From positions 6,034,934 to 6,098,933 of the forward strand of contig CM060477.1 of NCBI GenBank assembly GCA_030544235.1: DNA of 64,000 nucleotides, given 5' to 3'. This DNA comes from Lepturacanthus savala. Its lineage: Eukaryota > Chordata > Actinopteri > Scombriformes > Trichiuridae. Every line of letters begins with the position of its first letter. Position 1 is the stretch's first letter. The notes under the pieces are model-generated. The model made no database searches, was not told the DNA's origin, and was given only the letters and a program-made list of their open reading frames with translations. Below are positions 50,066 to 62,055 of the stretch, in pieces. The translations under genes and the position numbers were made by a program.

Positions 50066-52056
50066 AGATAGAGGTATATTACTAGTTATTCATTTTCAAG
50101 TGTTTTTATGTAAATTGCATTGTTTGCATTTTACAATATTCGAGAAATCGTTCAGATGCTCTGAGTGCATCTAACATGGAGATGCTGTTTTTTTACATAA
50201 GAATCCAAGAGAAATTTTTCCTTCAAAATGAGAAAGAACATAGTTCTCTTTTTTGCGGATGTATTACATCCTCCAGCAAGGTCTTTTATTCTGTCCATCA
50301 CTGGCAAGAAACTGCAATTGAAGGGCAAATACCAGATATTGCATTGCTCCAGAGAAAGTAGTAGTCAACTCTTTCTCTGCCGGAGTAATTTAGAAAAGTT
50401 GACAGCCACCACTGGCATATATATAATATACCGGAAAAAAGGAGAGTTTTTGAGTTTTAGACACAAGAAAACATTTTGTTCTAGATTATTATTGTTAATA
50501 TTTTTTTTATAAAATGCTCAAATGTAAGACGAGAACCTGAGAAAACTGCAAAAGAGAAGAAGGTATGTGTGTGTGTTTGCATGCATGTGTGTTTCTCTTA
50601 TGTCAGTGAGCATCAGCTGTATATAATCTACATGTCAATGTGCTTATTTTTCCTTGGATCCCCTTGAGAGGAAAATGGTTAGATGCATTAAGGCTTTATC
50701 TCGACAACCTTGACAAAATGATTGAAATGTGGCAAAGATAAGATCTCAGACTTAGCTGCATTGAGAGTCATTGCGATGCGCTATCGGAAGTCAATTCAAC
50801 ACCCTCAACAGGTTTTTCTTCCAAATAAACACATAAAGCCCTAAATCACCCCTTTCTCTCTCCCATTCTCACATACACACACACACTCACATGCTAATAC
50901 ATAAACTGTTCCACAATAATTAGCTCATTCATTTTCATCCATTACGACGATGTGTATGCTGCAAGATAAATTCAGGGGAGTTCCATTTGCATAATCATGA
51001 AAGGAAACACTGCAGCTTCTCAACTCTCTGCACTATCCAGCACAGATGTCTCAGCTGAGAGAATCATTTATATCAGCATCTCTAAACAAAGCACTCACCT
51101 TATTAGTGACAATAATTGCAACTCAATTCTGCTTCTCAATCAAATGTTCTAGGCTAATCTTCCTCAGACACGCATGGTATTCTAGTCATTACCAGTTGTG
51201 TGTGCATGTATGTGGGCGGTGAGCGCTGAATCCTGTGCAGCACTGTTTACTGTGAACACGTTACATTGAATTAAAGATGTAGTCGTTGGCAAATATGATG
51301 AAAAGCGGTTTGAAGCCGTGCATGAACGCCTGTTTCTCTACCAATGATACACACGCTCCAGTCCTCTCACTGTGAAGCCAGTGTCCCTCTGAGGACTGTA
51401 GGTCTGACCTTCCAGTGGGACCTATACAATATTGATCCACACTCGGTTTCAGTGCCTGTTTGCAAATGTCTCCGGAGTGCTATCGTTTTGAAACTTTTCA
51501 TATCCCACATCTCAGTTTGCCAGAATGTACAAATAGGATGTAATGAATAATTTTTTTAGGCTTTGTTATTTCAAAGCTTTTGTTAATCCCCCAAAATTAG
51601 CATCAGAGCTTACATAAGAGCACCCAATGCGCTCAGTATACTACAGTAAGTTTTAAATCACACACCGAGTCCCTGCAACATTTGTCTGCATTACAACAGT
51701 CCTGACTGCTATATATTCATTAGTTCCTTTAGAATCTATTTTTTTTACTTGCATCTGAAAAGGGAGTAAAACTTAGCATTTACCAGGCAATTGCACAGCA
51801 GACTGCAAGTACTAGAAGTCTAAATATACAATAAATGAAATGATGTGAAAGGGGACACTCACATAGATTTAACACACAACTCTGTAGCTCTACAGAAGTT
51901 AGCCCACCTCGATTTATGATTCAGGCTGATCTTACCAGGCTTGTCATCGCTACAGATGTAATCAGCCTCTGACCACGAAATGTGGGTTGCAGCAGCAGAA
52001 TGGTGCCGTCAGTATTCTGCTCGTTGACTGGGACGGGTTTGTGGGTCAGTGAAGAA

Positions 52057-52134
52057 GCAAGGCAAGTTTAGGCAAGGCAAGTTTATTTGTATAGCACATT
52101 TCAACAACGAGGTAATTCAAAGTGCTGCAAGCAG
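52057..52134 (+). repeat. 'GGCAAGTTTATTTGTATAGC' dispersed repeat, copy 1
   Basis: It shares a block of more than 50 bp with 58164..58240, differing at one base in the core (AACGAGG here, AACAAGG there). This very common teleost repeat has no coding content. Copy 1 breaks off after 'aaagtgct'. Confidence 0.75.
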
Positions 52135-53716
52135 AAGCCTTGATGCAAAATGCAGTTCAAACCGAAACTGTGCAATGCTGATCATACGCAAATCTAGAGG
52201 CTGTTAGCTAGCTTTGCCTAGTTCCTGATTTAAACATCTCTTAGCGTACTGTTTGGATGTGTTGGGCCACCATGTTGAAATTGGCAGGGAATCCCTTCAC
52301 CAACGTCACATGTTAAGTTTTCGACCAGAGTTTTTTTCTGGAAGAGCAAGCGCAACGCCGTCTGTGAGAGGAGGCAGCAGCTGCAGAAGGTGAGAGGGAG
52401 AGGAGTGAACTTCATTCCGGCAACAATCTAGTAATTGTTTTGTAACCGATTTGTCGCATCCATGTCCCTGTTGATTAATTTTGAAACAGCAATAGCCAGT
52501 GTCCTCAACATTAGGGCGGATGATCAATGGTTCTTTCAGACACTCACGGACAGAAAAACTGGACTGTAGGGCTGTGGTCCAGCCAAAAGCAATGAAGATG
52601 CTGCTATGTCTGGCCAATATAAAAAGGCTGAGGAAACATTACAGCCAAACAAAGACCTGTTGACAAATTGAGCAGGCCAGTTACCGCGTTTTGACGTCTT
52701 CATAACGCAGCAGCGTATTTCATACAGATAATCAAATTACAGCCCATAGTCTCCTCAAAAGGTATAATATCCTTGCACTAACTCCTACAGAATTAATTCG
52801 ATTAGTCAGGGGCTTCCTGGACGACTGAATGAAATGAAGACCAGTGAAGTGGGTTATTGAGCTATAAAATGAAGCAATCCCAGACTCCCACCATATCTTT
52901 TCCTGACAGCTCTTCTGGACTGCACCTTCTAAAGGAGGGAGATTGGCAGGAAAGCCATCCATCCCTAAACACAGCCATCACTTCCCCATAATTACCCAGG
53001 AAGAATCAAATTAGCCCCTGACAAGATAATTCACTGACTGCCTTCATGTGCCTCGGACTACTCGCGTCTGCAGATAAGACAGCTAAATGCTCAAGCTTTT
53101 GATAAGAATTTATTGTCAGGGGCCGAGCAATTTACCGAAGAGCTCCGCGGCTGTCTTTTCTGTAGGATGTGTGTGCATACAATTTTACAATTTGCCTGTT
53201 TATGTGTGCTTTGAAACATACACTATATGCCTGCGTGGGGTCCAATATGCTTCTAAAATTAGTGGCGCATGTTAGAGAGGCAGTATCGATTAGTGGAAAG
53301 ACAAGTGGCAATCTTGTCTTCATTGTTTGACTGACATCGTCAGAGTTGTTCCCTATAGAGTTGAAAAGACAGAATAAGTGCATTTGGAATCCATTAGAGC
53401 ACTATTATGTGCAGTTTGTCAATCTTACTGGCTAAGAATATAGCCCTGGCTTATATTGACAGATTGACGCAATCACATGGGCTTGTTCTTATTGGATATT
53501 GCTGCTGTCTTTACATTACACAATACATATTGATTCTTGTTATAAAAAGACCTGAACCATTAAAGGTAAGCAGAAGCAATACGGTATTTGAACAAAAGCG
53601 CATAACGAAGAAAATAATGTATATTCTGAAAATAAGGAATAATACTTTAAAATCGCTTTGCAGTATGTTTTTCTTCTTGATCCTATAAGATATACATCAA
53701 TGTTAATTTTCTCAGC

Positions 53717-54110
53717 CATTTTTCAATTTAGTTCTAGTCTTAATCTTGTTTCAAATGGCCATATTATTAGTTTTAGTCATATTTAGTCAACTTGTATTCA
53801 TTTTTGTTAAGTCACATTTTAGTAATTAAAAAACCCTAAATTAGTTTAGTTTTAGTCAAAGAAAATCCAAAGCATTTTAGTCTACTTTTAGTCAGTAGTC
53901 TTTCTTTAGTCTTTGACAGCAGGTTGATAGTAATGGAACCATTGTTTAGTTCATATGTGACATATGGACATGTTTTGAAGTGACACCACCGGAGTTATTG
54001 GACTGAGCTGAATGTACCCTACATGCTATTATTTAATAAAGTAGATTTCGTCTCATCTTTTTCATCAACAACTAAATGTGTGTTAATTTGGTCACAGTCA
54101 GTGGTTAAGG
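53717..54110. repeat. TTAGTTTTAGTC dispersed repeat
   Basis: Recurrent 'tagttttagtcatattta', 'ttttagtctacttttagtc' and 'ttagtcaacttg' units form about 200 bp of internally repetitive DNA, followed by T-rich sequence. The family is widespread in fish, and a related piece in the opposite sense lies at 8215..8400. Confidence 0.5.
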
Positions 54111-55436
54111 GTGTTTATTTTATCTTGTTTTCATCATGAAAAACCCATCATTGATGAATATATTTGTCTGATTTTTTTGGTGGTAAAAAAATATGGTTTA
54201 CATTAATATACTGCCATTGGGTTGTTTCATATATTATTTCATTTTAATTTCATTATTATTTCATTTTTTTGTGGAAAGAACATTTCAGACATTGAAACAC
54301 AGGCTGCTATGGATAGGATTCAGCCTTGATTATATGCACTGTTCAGGTGAGCTACTGGAGAGCCCCTGAAGGTGATCCTGTCTTGCAACAGGATAATTTG
54401 ACTTTTTTGTGGGGAAAAAAACATATCATTCCAGAGGGGATCTTTAACCATTATAGCAGTACTTCAGTTTTACTCCTCTGAATTTGTGCATGGAAGCCAG
54501 AAAGATATGCAAACCCGAAGGCAGCTCAGGTTTTAGACCTACAATAGGGAAAACATATAGATAATGTGTTCCAGGACAGCTATTTAGTATTATACTTCCA
54601 TAAAGCTGGGAGATTTATGAGAGTCAAAAAAAAAATGAATAAAATGTTCAGAATCTGTGCAGCAGAGGCACAAATATCCCAACTTTATCCTTAAACCACC
54701 TGCATTTCCCATAATGCAACTCAGAAGCCTCATCCCTTAGACACCCCCCCAGATGACATTGTCAAGGTTATTTTCAGCTTCCTCCGCAGCCACATGAAAT
54801 ATTATACAGGCGTTATCACAGGCTGAGTGGAACTCCCCACCTCAAGTAAACTGAACTTCATGTGTAAAATCGGTGAAGTGGCTTTATTACGTAACTCTAC
54901 CCACAAATTATGCGTCTCAAACATCAAACTATGCAGATCTGACACGGTTGTTGAATGTTTCTGAGTGCTCATCACCTTTAATTATGTCAGCGCACCTGTA
55001 ATTGGGTTCATCTTCAATCCGCCTGAAGATGCCACTAGTTCAAAGGGCCTCTTTCATCTTTGTATTCTAACACAACGCCTTGTAGGTGATTTATATACTC
55101 CTTTAAAAGGCGGCTTTCAACCTGTTTACAGAGAATCAGGCAGCCATTTCAGATCGGCCTTGATTTATTGATGGGTAGCTCAATAAAAAATGGCCTTGGA
55201 TCGGTAGTAAGAGAGTCTGCTGACAATCCGTTTCTCGTGTGTGATATGTGATCGTCCTTAATCTTTGTGACGATGAGTCATACGTACAGCTCACCGTGTG
55301 CAGGTGTGTTATTCCCTTTGTCTACTTATTATAGATCAACCCGTTTAGACCTCGACAAACAGCTGCTGCGTCACTCATGTGTGACGGATCATGAGTCTCG
55401 TGGTGTATGGCGTGCTTTCTGTGTTAGTGTCCTTAC

Positions 55437-55574
55437 CCCTTGTGAGAAGTAAAACGCTGCGATTCCAAGGGGCCAGAAACAGCAGAGCATGGAGAAGATG
55501 GCCAGACCCAGGTGGTCTCGAGGAGGGACGACTATGAAGTTGTCCTCACTCTCGCTGTCGCTGGAGCAGTCTGT
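55437..55574 (-). CDS. syndig1l: SYNDIG1-family protein, penultimate coding exon
   Basis: On the - strand the acceptor TTCTCTGTGCAG ends at 55575 and the donor GTAAGG begins at 55436, giving a 138-bp phase-0 exon of 46 residues. It starts with an acidic run (D-S-E-S-E-D), then F-I-V-V-P-P-R-D-H-L-G-L, then the family's hallmark hydrophobic segment with the double cysteine, S-M-L-C-C-F-W-P-L-G-I-A-A-F-Y. This is the first half of the CD225/dispanin hairpin; the cysteines are typical palmitoylation sites in relatives. It joins in frame to the exon at 45366. The N-terminal exon, usually over 100 residues, is not visible up to 64000, so the gene is incomplete here. The family is certain; the paralogue is chosen by synteny. 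Confidence 0.9.
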
Positions 55575-58163
55575 CTGCACAGAGAACAACAACTCAGGTC
55601 AGGACATGCACACGTTTTGTTCTCCATACATGGACAAAAAGGCATGAGTAGTAATCAGCAAACAAACACATAGTTACAGGTACTACAACATACATTCAGG
55701 CCACTATGTCATACCCCAGGTGCTTTCATGTAGTCCAGTGTGGACTTAACAGGTTGGTCACAAATTGCTTCCAATCTAATTTTTTGATATGAAAACAGAA
55801 GGAACCAACCACAGGAGTGAGTGACAGGAAATAGGGTTGGATGGATGGAAAAGCAAAATTATGCTAGAAATGTTGAAGCGAAGCCATCATCAGTACATAG
55901 ACACACAGTTACCAGTAGGTCTGCTACTCCAACAGCAAATGACACAACACAAGCATTACTTGTGACATCATAAATAGCTTGGAAGCCCATTGCAGTCCAA
56001 TATTCAGTTTTAAGAAGTTTGGTCTGGAAAGCTGAAACCTCTACTGATGCACAAACATTCTCAAAATTCCCTTTTTTTATTACAATATTTGCTTGTACTT
56101 TTACTTTTAAGAATTAATTATAATCAATATCAGACACTTTTAAGACTTTTACTCAAGTGATATTGTACAGGTGACTTAAGTTCTACCAAAGTCATTTTCT
56201 AGCAAGATATTGATACCTTCACTCAAATGTGGCTTTCGGATACGTCATACACCACTGGCTACGGTTTCAAGTTGACACAACGGAAAAAGAATCTGCATTC
56301 ACCGTAAAAAGCAAAAAAGACATTTGCGTAATGGGAAACAAAACCATCTACGAGTCAGTGCACGCAGGATCATTTGCTTCCACATAATACCGCAGCTCGT
56401 ATTCATGGCCCTTTTGGTGATGGCCCGTTAGTTTCTCATTAGAGATATGCAGATTCTTATATTTTGACATCTAAACAACAGACGGCATTATAAAAAAAAA
56501 AGAAAGCTATGGTTGAAAACACTTTTCATTTCAGATGTGAAATAGTTATAAATCAAACACACCTCCTCCCCAAAGCTTTATGAAACTATTTCACGCTCTG
56601 CGCAACATTACTCACATGGAACTACAATGCCTTCAGCAAAAGAGAAGAGACATATATCTGCATACCGTTGTGGTGGTAAGTCCACAGCACAAAACGCCAG
56701 TGTGCTTTACGGTTTCAAATTTGGTTTGTTATGCCCACATCTAGTCGAACAACCCACAACATAAATACACATTTTCAGTACTGTATACTTCCTTACCCAC
56801 CAAAAGGAAGCAAGACTGAGAAGTGAGAGATTTATTCCTATTCCTAATAAAAAAAAAGGAACCAGAGATTGAGGCCACGGTATCTGTATGAGCCATTAAG
56901 CTGCATCCTTCACACATCATCCTGTTTGAAGGATGATCCAGCATGAGGGTGGAACACACACACACAAAAAAATCAAGGCAAACACAATATTGTGCCAGAG
57001 AAACTGAGTTTAGTATTACAATGAATATTTACCATAGAGATAATGTGAAAATGTAAAATCATCGTGTTTTAAAATTCCCCTTACATCCGTAGGCTTTTCC
57101 GGCGTTTTGATTTTTGCAATTGGACATCTTGTTGCAATGTAATCCTTATTTTTGTAAGAATTTGATGTGGGTTTATAACTCTTAATCCCTGCCTGTGTTT
57201 CTGTGGTTGTTGTGTACCTTAATGGATTCAAGCACAGCCTTTCCCCCACACCACAGTTCCATATGTGAGATGTAGCACCACGCTTCGTGCTGTATTTTGA
57301 GTCTGGATCCCACCTAAATGTGTGGTATGTTGGCCTTGGGCCTGCAACAGCCGTGTCAATATGAGACAGAGCTGTTGGATTTGTTTTTCCGGGGCTGGTG
57401 TTGTTGCCTCTTTTGTCCGACTTACAGTGGGTTCACATGACACTATTCACTAATTTTTTTCCCTCCCAGAATTCTATAGGTTAAATGTGTGCTGCAGAAT
57501 CTCAACAAGCTCAGTCACATGAAAGTAGCAGTAGCAGTAGTCTGATCTTAAAATGAGTCATTATCACCCTACTTGAATTTTGAGACATGCATTAAAGTTG
57601 TTGAATTAATTAATCAAATTCATGTGTCAGGCTAGAAATCATATAGGGACTGGATTCACAAATATGATAGGAATCCCTGGCTTAAGATGTTGTTAATCTG
57701 CTTTTGTACAGTATTGTATTTGCTCCTATATTCACACATAAATAGCATTCACATATAAATATTAATGTTGTTGCAGGTAAAGTCAAATCATGGCTTTGAA
57801 GAAAGTAGTAGGAGTTCATGCAGTTTATTGTTGTAGTGAAGTAGCCATAAAACAGGAAGTAGGTTAACCATAAAACAGGAAGTAGATCCAACACCACTTG
57901 TTGAAAGAGCTAGAGCGAATTTGTACGACAGTAAGTGATAGTCTGACGGCTGTGCTGCTACAGGTCTAATTAGATTTGGACCATAAAAACATGCTGATCT
58001 TTATAAATAGACCTTGAAAATTTAAATAATAAACTTGGAAAAATGTCAAATAGGATCCCTTTAAAGCTACATTATAGGAAAAAATGTATTGGAAGGAGTT
58101 ATAATTAGGTCAGCTTAATGCAATGGTGCAAACATTTTATTTATGATGCCCTTGCTTTATTAG

Positions 58164-58240
58164 TCAAGGCAAGGCAAGTTTATTTGTATAGCACATTTCA
58201 ACAACAAGGTAATTCAAAGTGCTTTACATAAAACAGTAAA
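58164..58240 (+). repeat. 'GGCAAGTTTATTTGTATAGC' dispersed repeat, copy 2
   Basis: Nearly identical to 52057..52134 but continues further, with 'gctttacataaaacagtaaaa' as in typical full copies. Same orientation as copy 1; both sit antisense within syndig1l introns. The low divergence suggests a fairly young or strongly conserved repeat core. Confidence 0.75.
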
Positions 58241-58719
58241 AGCTTCAAGATACAATTTAAAAACTGGTGTTTAAAAGTTGATTAAAAGGGGAAATTTAAA
58301 ATTAATTACAAGATTAAAGTAAGTTACAGTAGAGTGGAAAATAATTAAAAATGACATCAGCATATTACAGTTAATAGTGGTTCATATTGCTGGTGTTTGC
58401 TTGGTATTACACAGTTAATGACTGCAACTGGATGAGACTGTTGGGAATGTATTTGCTGTTTTTTTTTGTTTCTTTTTTTATTCTTACAGACATGTTGCTT
58501 ATTTGATGATAGGGATTAGATGGGTGGGTAGTTTGAGAATGGTGGGGTTGTGACTGCTAATGGTAGGGCTTCATTTCAAAATAGACACTGTAAAACAAAA
58601 GTAGCTTATTTTCAACTCGAAAAGCGATAGAGCAAGAAAACCTATTAAAAGCCGTGAACACTTCCCCCACTGCAATGATCGATATAGGCTTAATTCTCCT
58701 CATAACATAATGCTGAGGC

Positions 58720-58748
58720 AAAAAATAAATAAATAAATAAATAAATAA
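58720..58748. repeat. (AAAT)n microsatellite
   Basis: A tetranucleotide AAAT run of about six units preceded by poly-A, followed by a run of six Gs. Confidence 0.9.
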
Positions 58749-61639
58749 GGGGGGGCTCAAAATTCATTAGCATAATGCAGCCTACATTTTGCATAATATC
58801 ATTCTGCCTCCATGGCCTTAAGCAAGCACTATAGAGCAATCTCTGCAGAACAGGCCCTGCTCTGCTGTGCCTCAGAGCTCACTAACAATATACCCCTCGG
58901 CCGTTTGGAGAATGAAAACACACATTATCCAGGGATCCCGGCTGTTTGGTGTGGCTTCGGTGACAAGGAAAGCAAGAAATAGAAGTCTGAGAGGCAGAGG
59001 AGGTCAGTCAAACAAGCCGAATAACGAGGTCGTTGCTGGAGTTGGAGCAGACCTGCAGCAGACAGCATTTACAGAAAGCTGCGAGCAGACCTGTCTGGGT
59101 AAGCTGGCAGGTCATTATTCGTGAGTCTTCCACATGCTTGTAGGGAATCCAAAATAGATGACAACATCATCTTTTTCTTCCTATAAATCCATGCATAAAT
59201 TCAAATCACACTCTCAATAAGCTGTGCACTGAAAGTTACAGGTTCCAAAACCACTCAGTCATAGTCACAGGCTTTGAATTTACAGAGAAGCTGAATTTCA
59301 TTTGAACTGATTCCCCCGCCAGAGACGAGATCATCTCGTCTTTTGGTGTTTTCGCTGTCATCCTGTAGAGTGCGCTGTGGAATTCATTCAGTTTTTAAAT
59401 CAGGAAACGTGACACAGACAGCCGGGTCATCTATATTCATACTACGATAATTCATACTGTGACTGAACATGACCTTAAAATATTCGTATTCATTGCATGT
59501 CTATTCGCATTTTAGCCTAGGCTACGTTTACAGAAGGTTACTGTTATCTGTTGCATGCATCTACTGCTACTTCACTAGTTTTCCTCAGTCTCTTAGAATA
59601 CAACAATGTTCACCTTTCCTCCTCCTTGTCTGGTCATCCTCTGAAGAAATGCAAATTTTGATTGATGCAGCCGCTTTGTGACTGTGTTTATTTTCACTTT
59701 TAATGAGTCAAACATATGAGCATCTCAGCTTTGTGTGAACATTTTTAGTTTCTGAAGATGATAAATTAAAATGAATTGAAACTTTAGGAAAAAAATACAA
59801 AGGTCATGACCTTGGTGTCCTCAGTGGTGGCCATGGCCCTGCCCTCGGTTTATATTCAGACACGGTCATGTTCTCTGTCCCCTTCTTTTTACGTAGTTGA
59901 AAATATCACTTAATTCATTTATTTATTTATTTTTATTAACAAAAAACAACTGCAGTTGTTTTTGAGTGAGTATGGTAATCAATATTCTGATCTTTCCGAA
60001 AAGCAGAAAAGCAGTCAATGAAAGGAATGAATGAGAAAAAATAAGTCCAAAACAAAATACAAGTTTTATGCCGGTCCTTTGCTAGAAACGCCTGACAAAA
60101 GCGCAGTTTTCTGAGATTTTTGTCTAAAAAGTGGATTTTTCAAGGAAGATGACCTAGGTTCAATTATGTGTAAAAATAAATTAAAAACAACAAAAAAAAC
60201 AAAAGGTTTTATTTTGTCTAAAACGAATCTCTCTTCTATCTGTTGATACATCCCCTGTTTACATATTCACAGAAGTGAATATTCTGCAGGTGTTGAAAAG
60301 ATCAGTGAATCTGGTCAAACATCTTGGCGGTGGCTGGCAGCTTTTCTAAATTATTCTGCTGTAGAAAGAGTGAAGTACCTAGAGCATTTCTATCTGACTT
60401 TTAATGAGCATGTGTGTGTGTTTGTGTGTTGTCATTCACGACTATGCTAGCGAGTTCTAATGACTATGCATGCCAGTGCTGCTATAGATATATCATGCAG
60501 GGTGTAAATCCTGTCAACATGATGCAACAAGGAGACAGGTAACAAAGAGCTAATGGATGGTTTCACCACTCTGCCGTGACAGCATAACCAGGACAAGTTC
60601 TTGTGTAATTTATTTGTCTCAATTTGTTTGAATTGCCTCAGCATACAGGAAATGTGCCCCCCATGTTCTCCATTCTCTCAACCTTTGTCTTTTTATTTTC
60701 TTTATTCAGATTTTATGTCAGGTACTATAAATGTCTAGTAGCGTGACTCCTACTTGGAAAGTAAATAATCATATGAACATGCCATGAGTGTGGTGGCCAT
60801 GAATTTTTATGGAACTCTGAATTGAAACGACTGTGTACAAAGTAACTCACAGGCTGTCACAGCATTTATTTGATTTTCTTTTTGTGTGTGCAGCGCTAAC
60901 AGTAAGGCATGTCTACAAATTTCCACCAGTGTGAACAGGAGGTGATCACATACTGTTTATTTTAAGGCTTCAGATTTAAAATAACCGTGTATATATGTTA
61001 ATCCCGGGGACTAGGCGTTTTTTGGAGTAAACTGGCGACGCAGATGGCGAGGCGGTGAACTGAAGCCAGATTGTATTGTGATTCCTCTCACACGTCGCGT
61101 TTCACTTCATATCAAAAGTTAATTATAGATCCACTTTATCATAAATGTTGGAGCCAGCAGCGCCACGTGTTCGCGCCTGTAGGGAGCCACAATTATTCCC
61201 CAGGTACCTTTCAATTCTAAAAGATACAACTAATTATGTGTTATTCATTATTGGGCTATTATTGAAACATTAAGCCCTATGCGCTGTCTCGCTGTCACAT
61301 TCCCAACCCCCAGAACACAGAAGAGAGGGTCAAACCATTTGGTACATGCGCTGCTGAAATGCCAGGATGATGCCAGGATGCAGCAGATGGTAGGATTCTG
61401 GAAAGTCTGGCTTTCCTTTTCCCAATATTAACCCTAAATATGATTAATTTTCACCTCAACCACATTAACCGATTACAGACTAATAAAATGATCATACAAA
61501 AAGTCTAAGATCACCTTGCATATCTTTAGAGAACTGGAGAAGATTAGATATTTAATAAAATCTTGATACTGTGCATATATCACCAAGAAGAATTTTAATA
61601 AGTTTTTATGTAATTTTTTAGGTCCCACACCTTCAACCC

Positions 61640-61970
61640 TCCACTGATATATTAGAGAAGAATATGCACGCTGGATTTTTGTAGTTAAATACAGTGTTCA
61701 TTGTTTTTCAGATACTGAGTGTGTGGTCTTATCAGCCGTGTAGCAGTCCATCCCCCTGACGGTGTGGAGAAGTTGTGCTTCTTACCATGTCTGCATTCTA
61801 TCATTCTGTGAATTGCTTCGTTTTTTTTCCAATCCATGAGGGCTTTCACATTACGTTTAAATGCAGGAGTGTAGGCGGTGGGATTTGAGGCCAGTCCACG
61901 TGCGCACATGTTTAGGTTGATTGTGATTTGTAAAGGGAAAACGGATTCAGGCGCACAGTTTTATAAATCA

Positions 61971-62005
<35 letters not shown>

Positions 62006-62055
62006 CCACCATTTGCAGCTTTGGTATGGATCCTATTTATAAATGAGGCCCCTGG
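61640..62055. mobile_element. Possible non-autonomous element with 'TTTATAAATGAGGCCCC' end
   Basis: The right end 'atttataaatgaggcccctgg' near 62036..62056 is the reverse complement of a fish element end (GGGGCCTCATTTATAAA). Internal 'ttttataaatcacg' and 'ggattcaggcgcac' phrases fit such elements. The left boundary was not found, so 61640 is approximate. A GT microsatellite is embedded in it. Confidence 0.35.
61974..62002. repeat. (GT)n microsatellite
   Basis: An almost pure GT dinucleotide run of about 14 units, ending at GCGCCC. Confidence 0.92.

Larger units (their letters stand above)
45367..55436 (-). other. syndig1l: syndig1l intron between the last two coding exons
   Basis: The donor GTAAGG lies directly after the exon ending at 55437, and the acceptor lies before 45366; both are phase 0. 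The 10.1 kb intron is filled with repeats: a deleted Tc1-like element (46168..46587), a nested cluster (48611..50065), a dispersed repeat (52057..52134) and a TTAGTTTTAGTC repeat (53717..54110). No other gene was recognised inside it. Unlisted parts are plain AT-rich sequence. Confidence 0.8.

Noticed and set aside
61685..61909. - strand frame suspected as a syndig1l N-terminal exon
   Set aside because: It lies in repeat-like DNA, shows no similarity to SYNDIG1-family N-termini that I can recognise, and has no convincing phase-0 donor.
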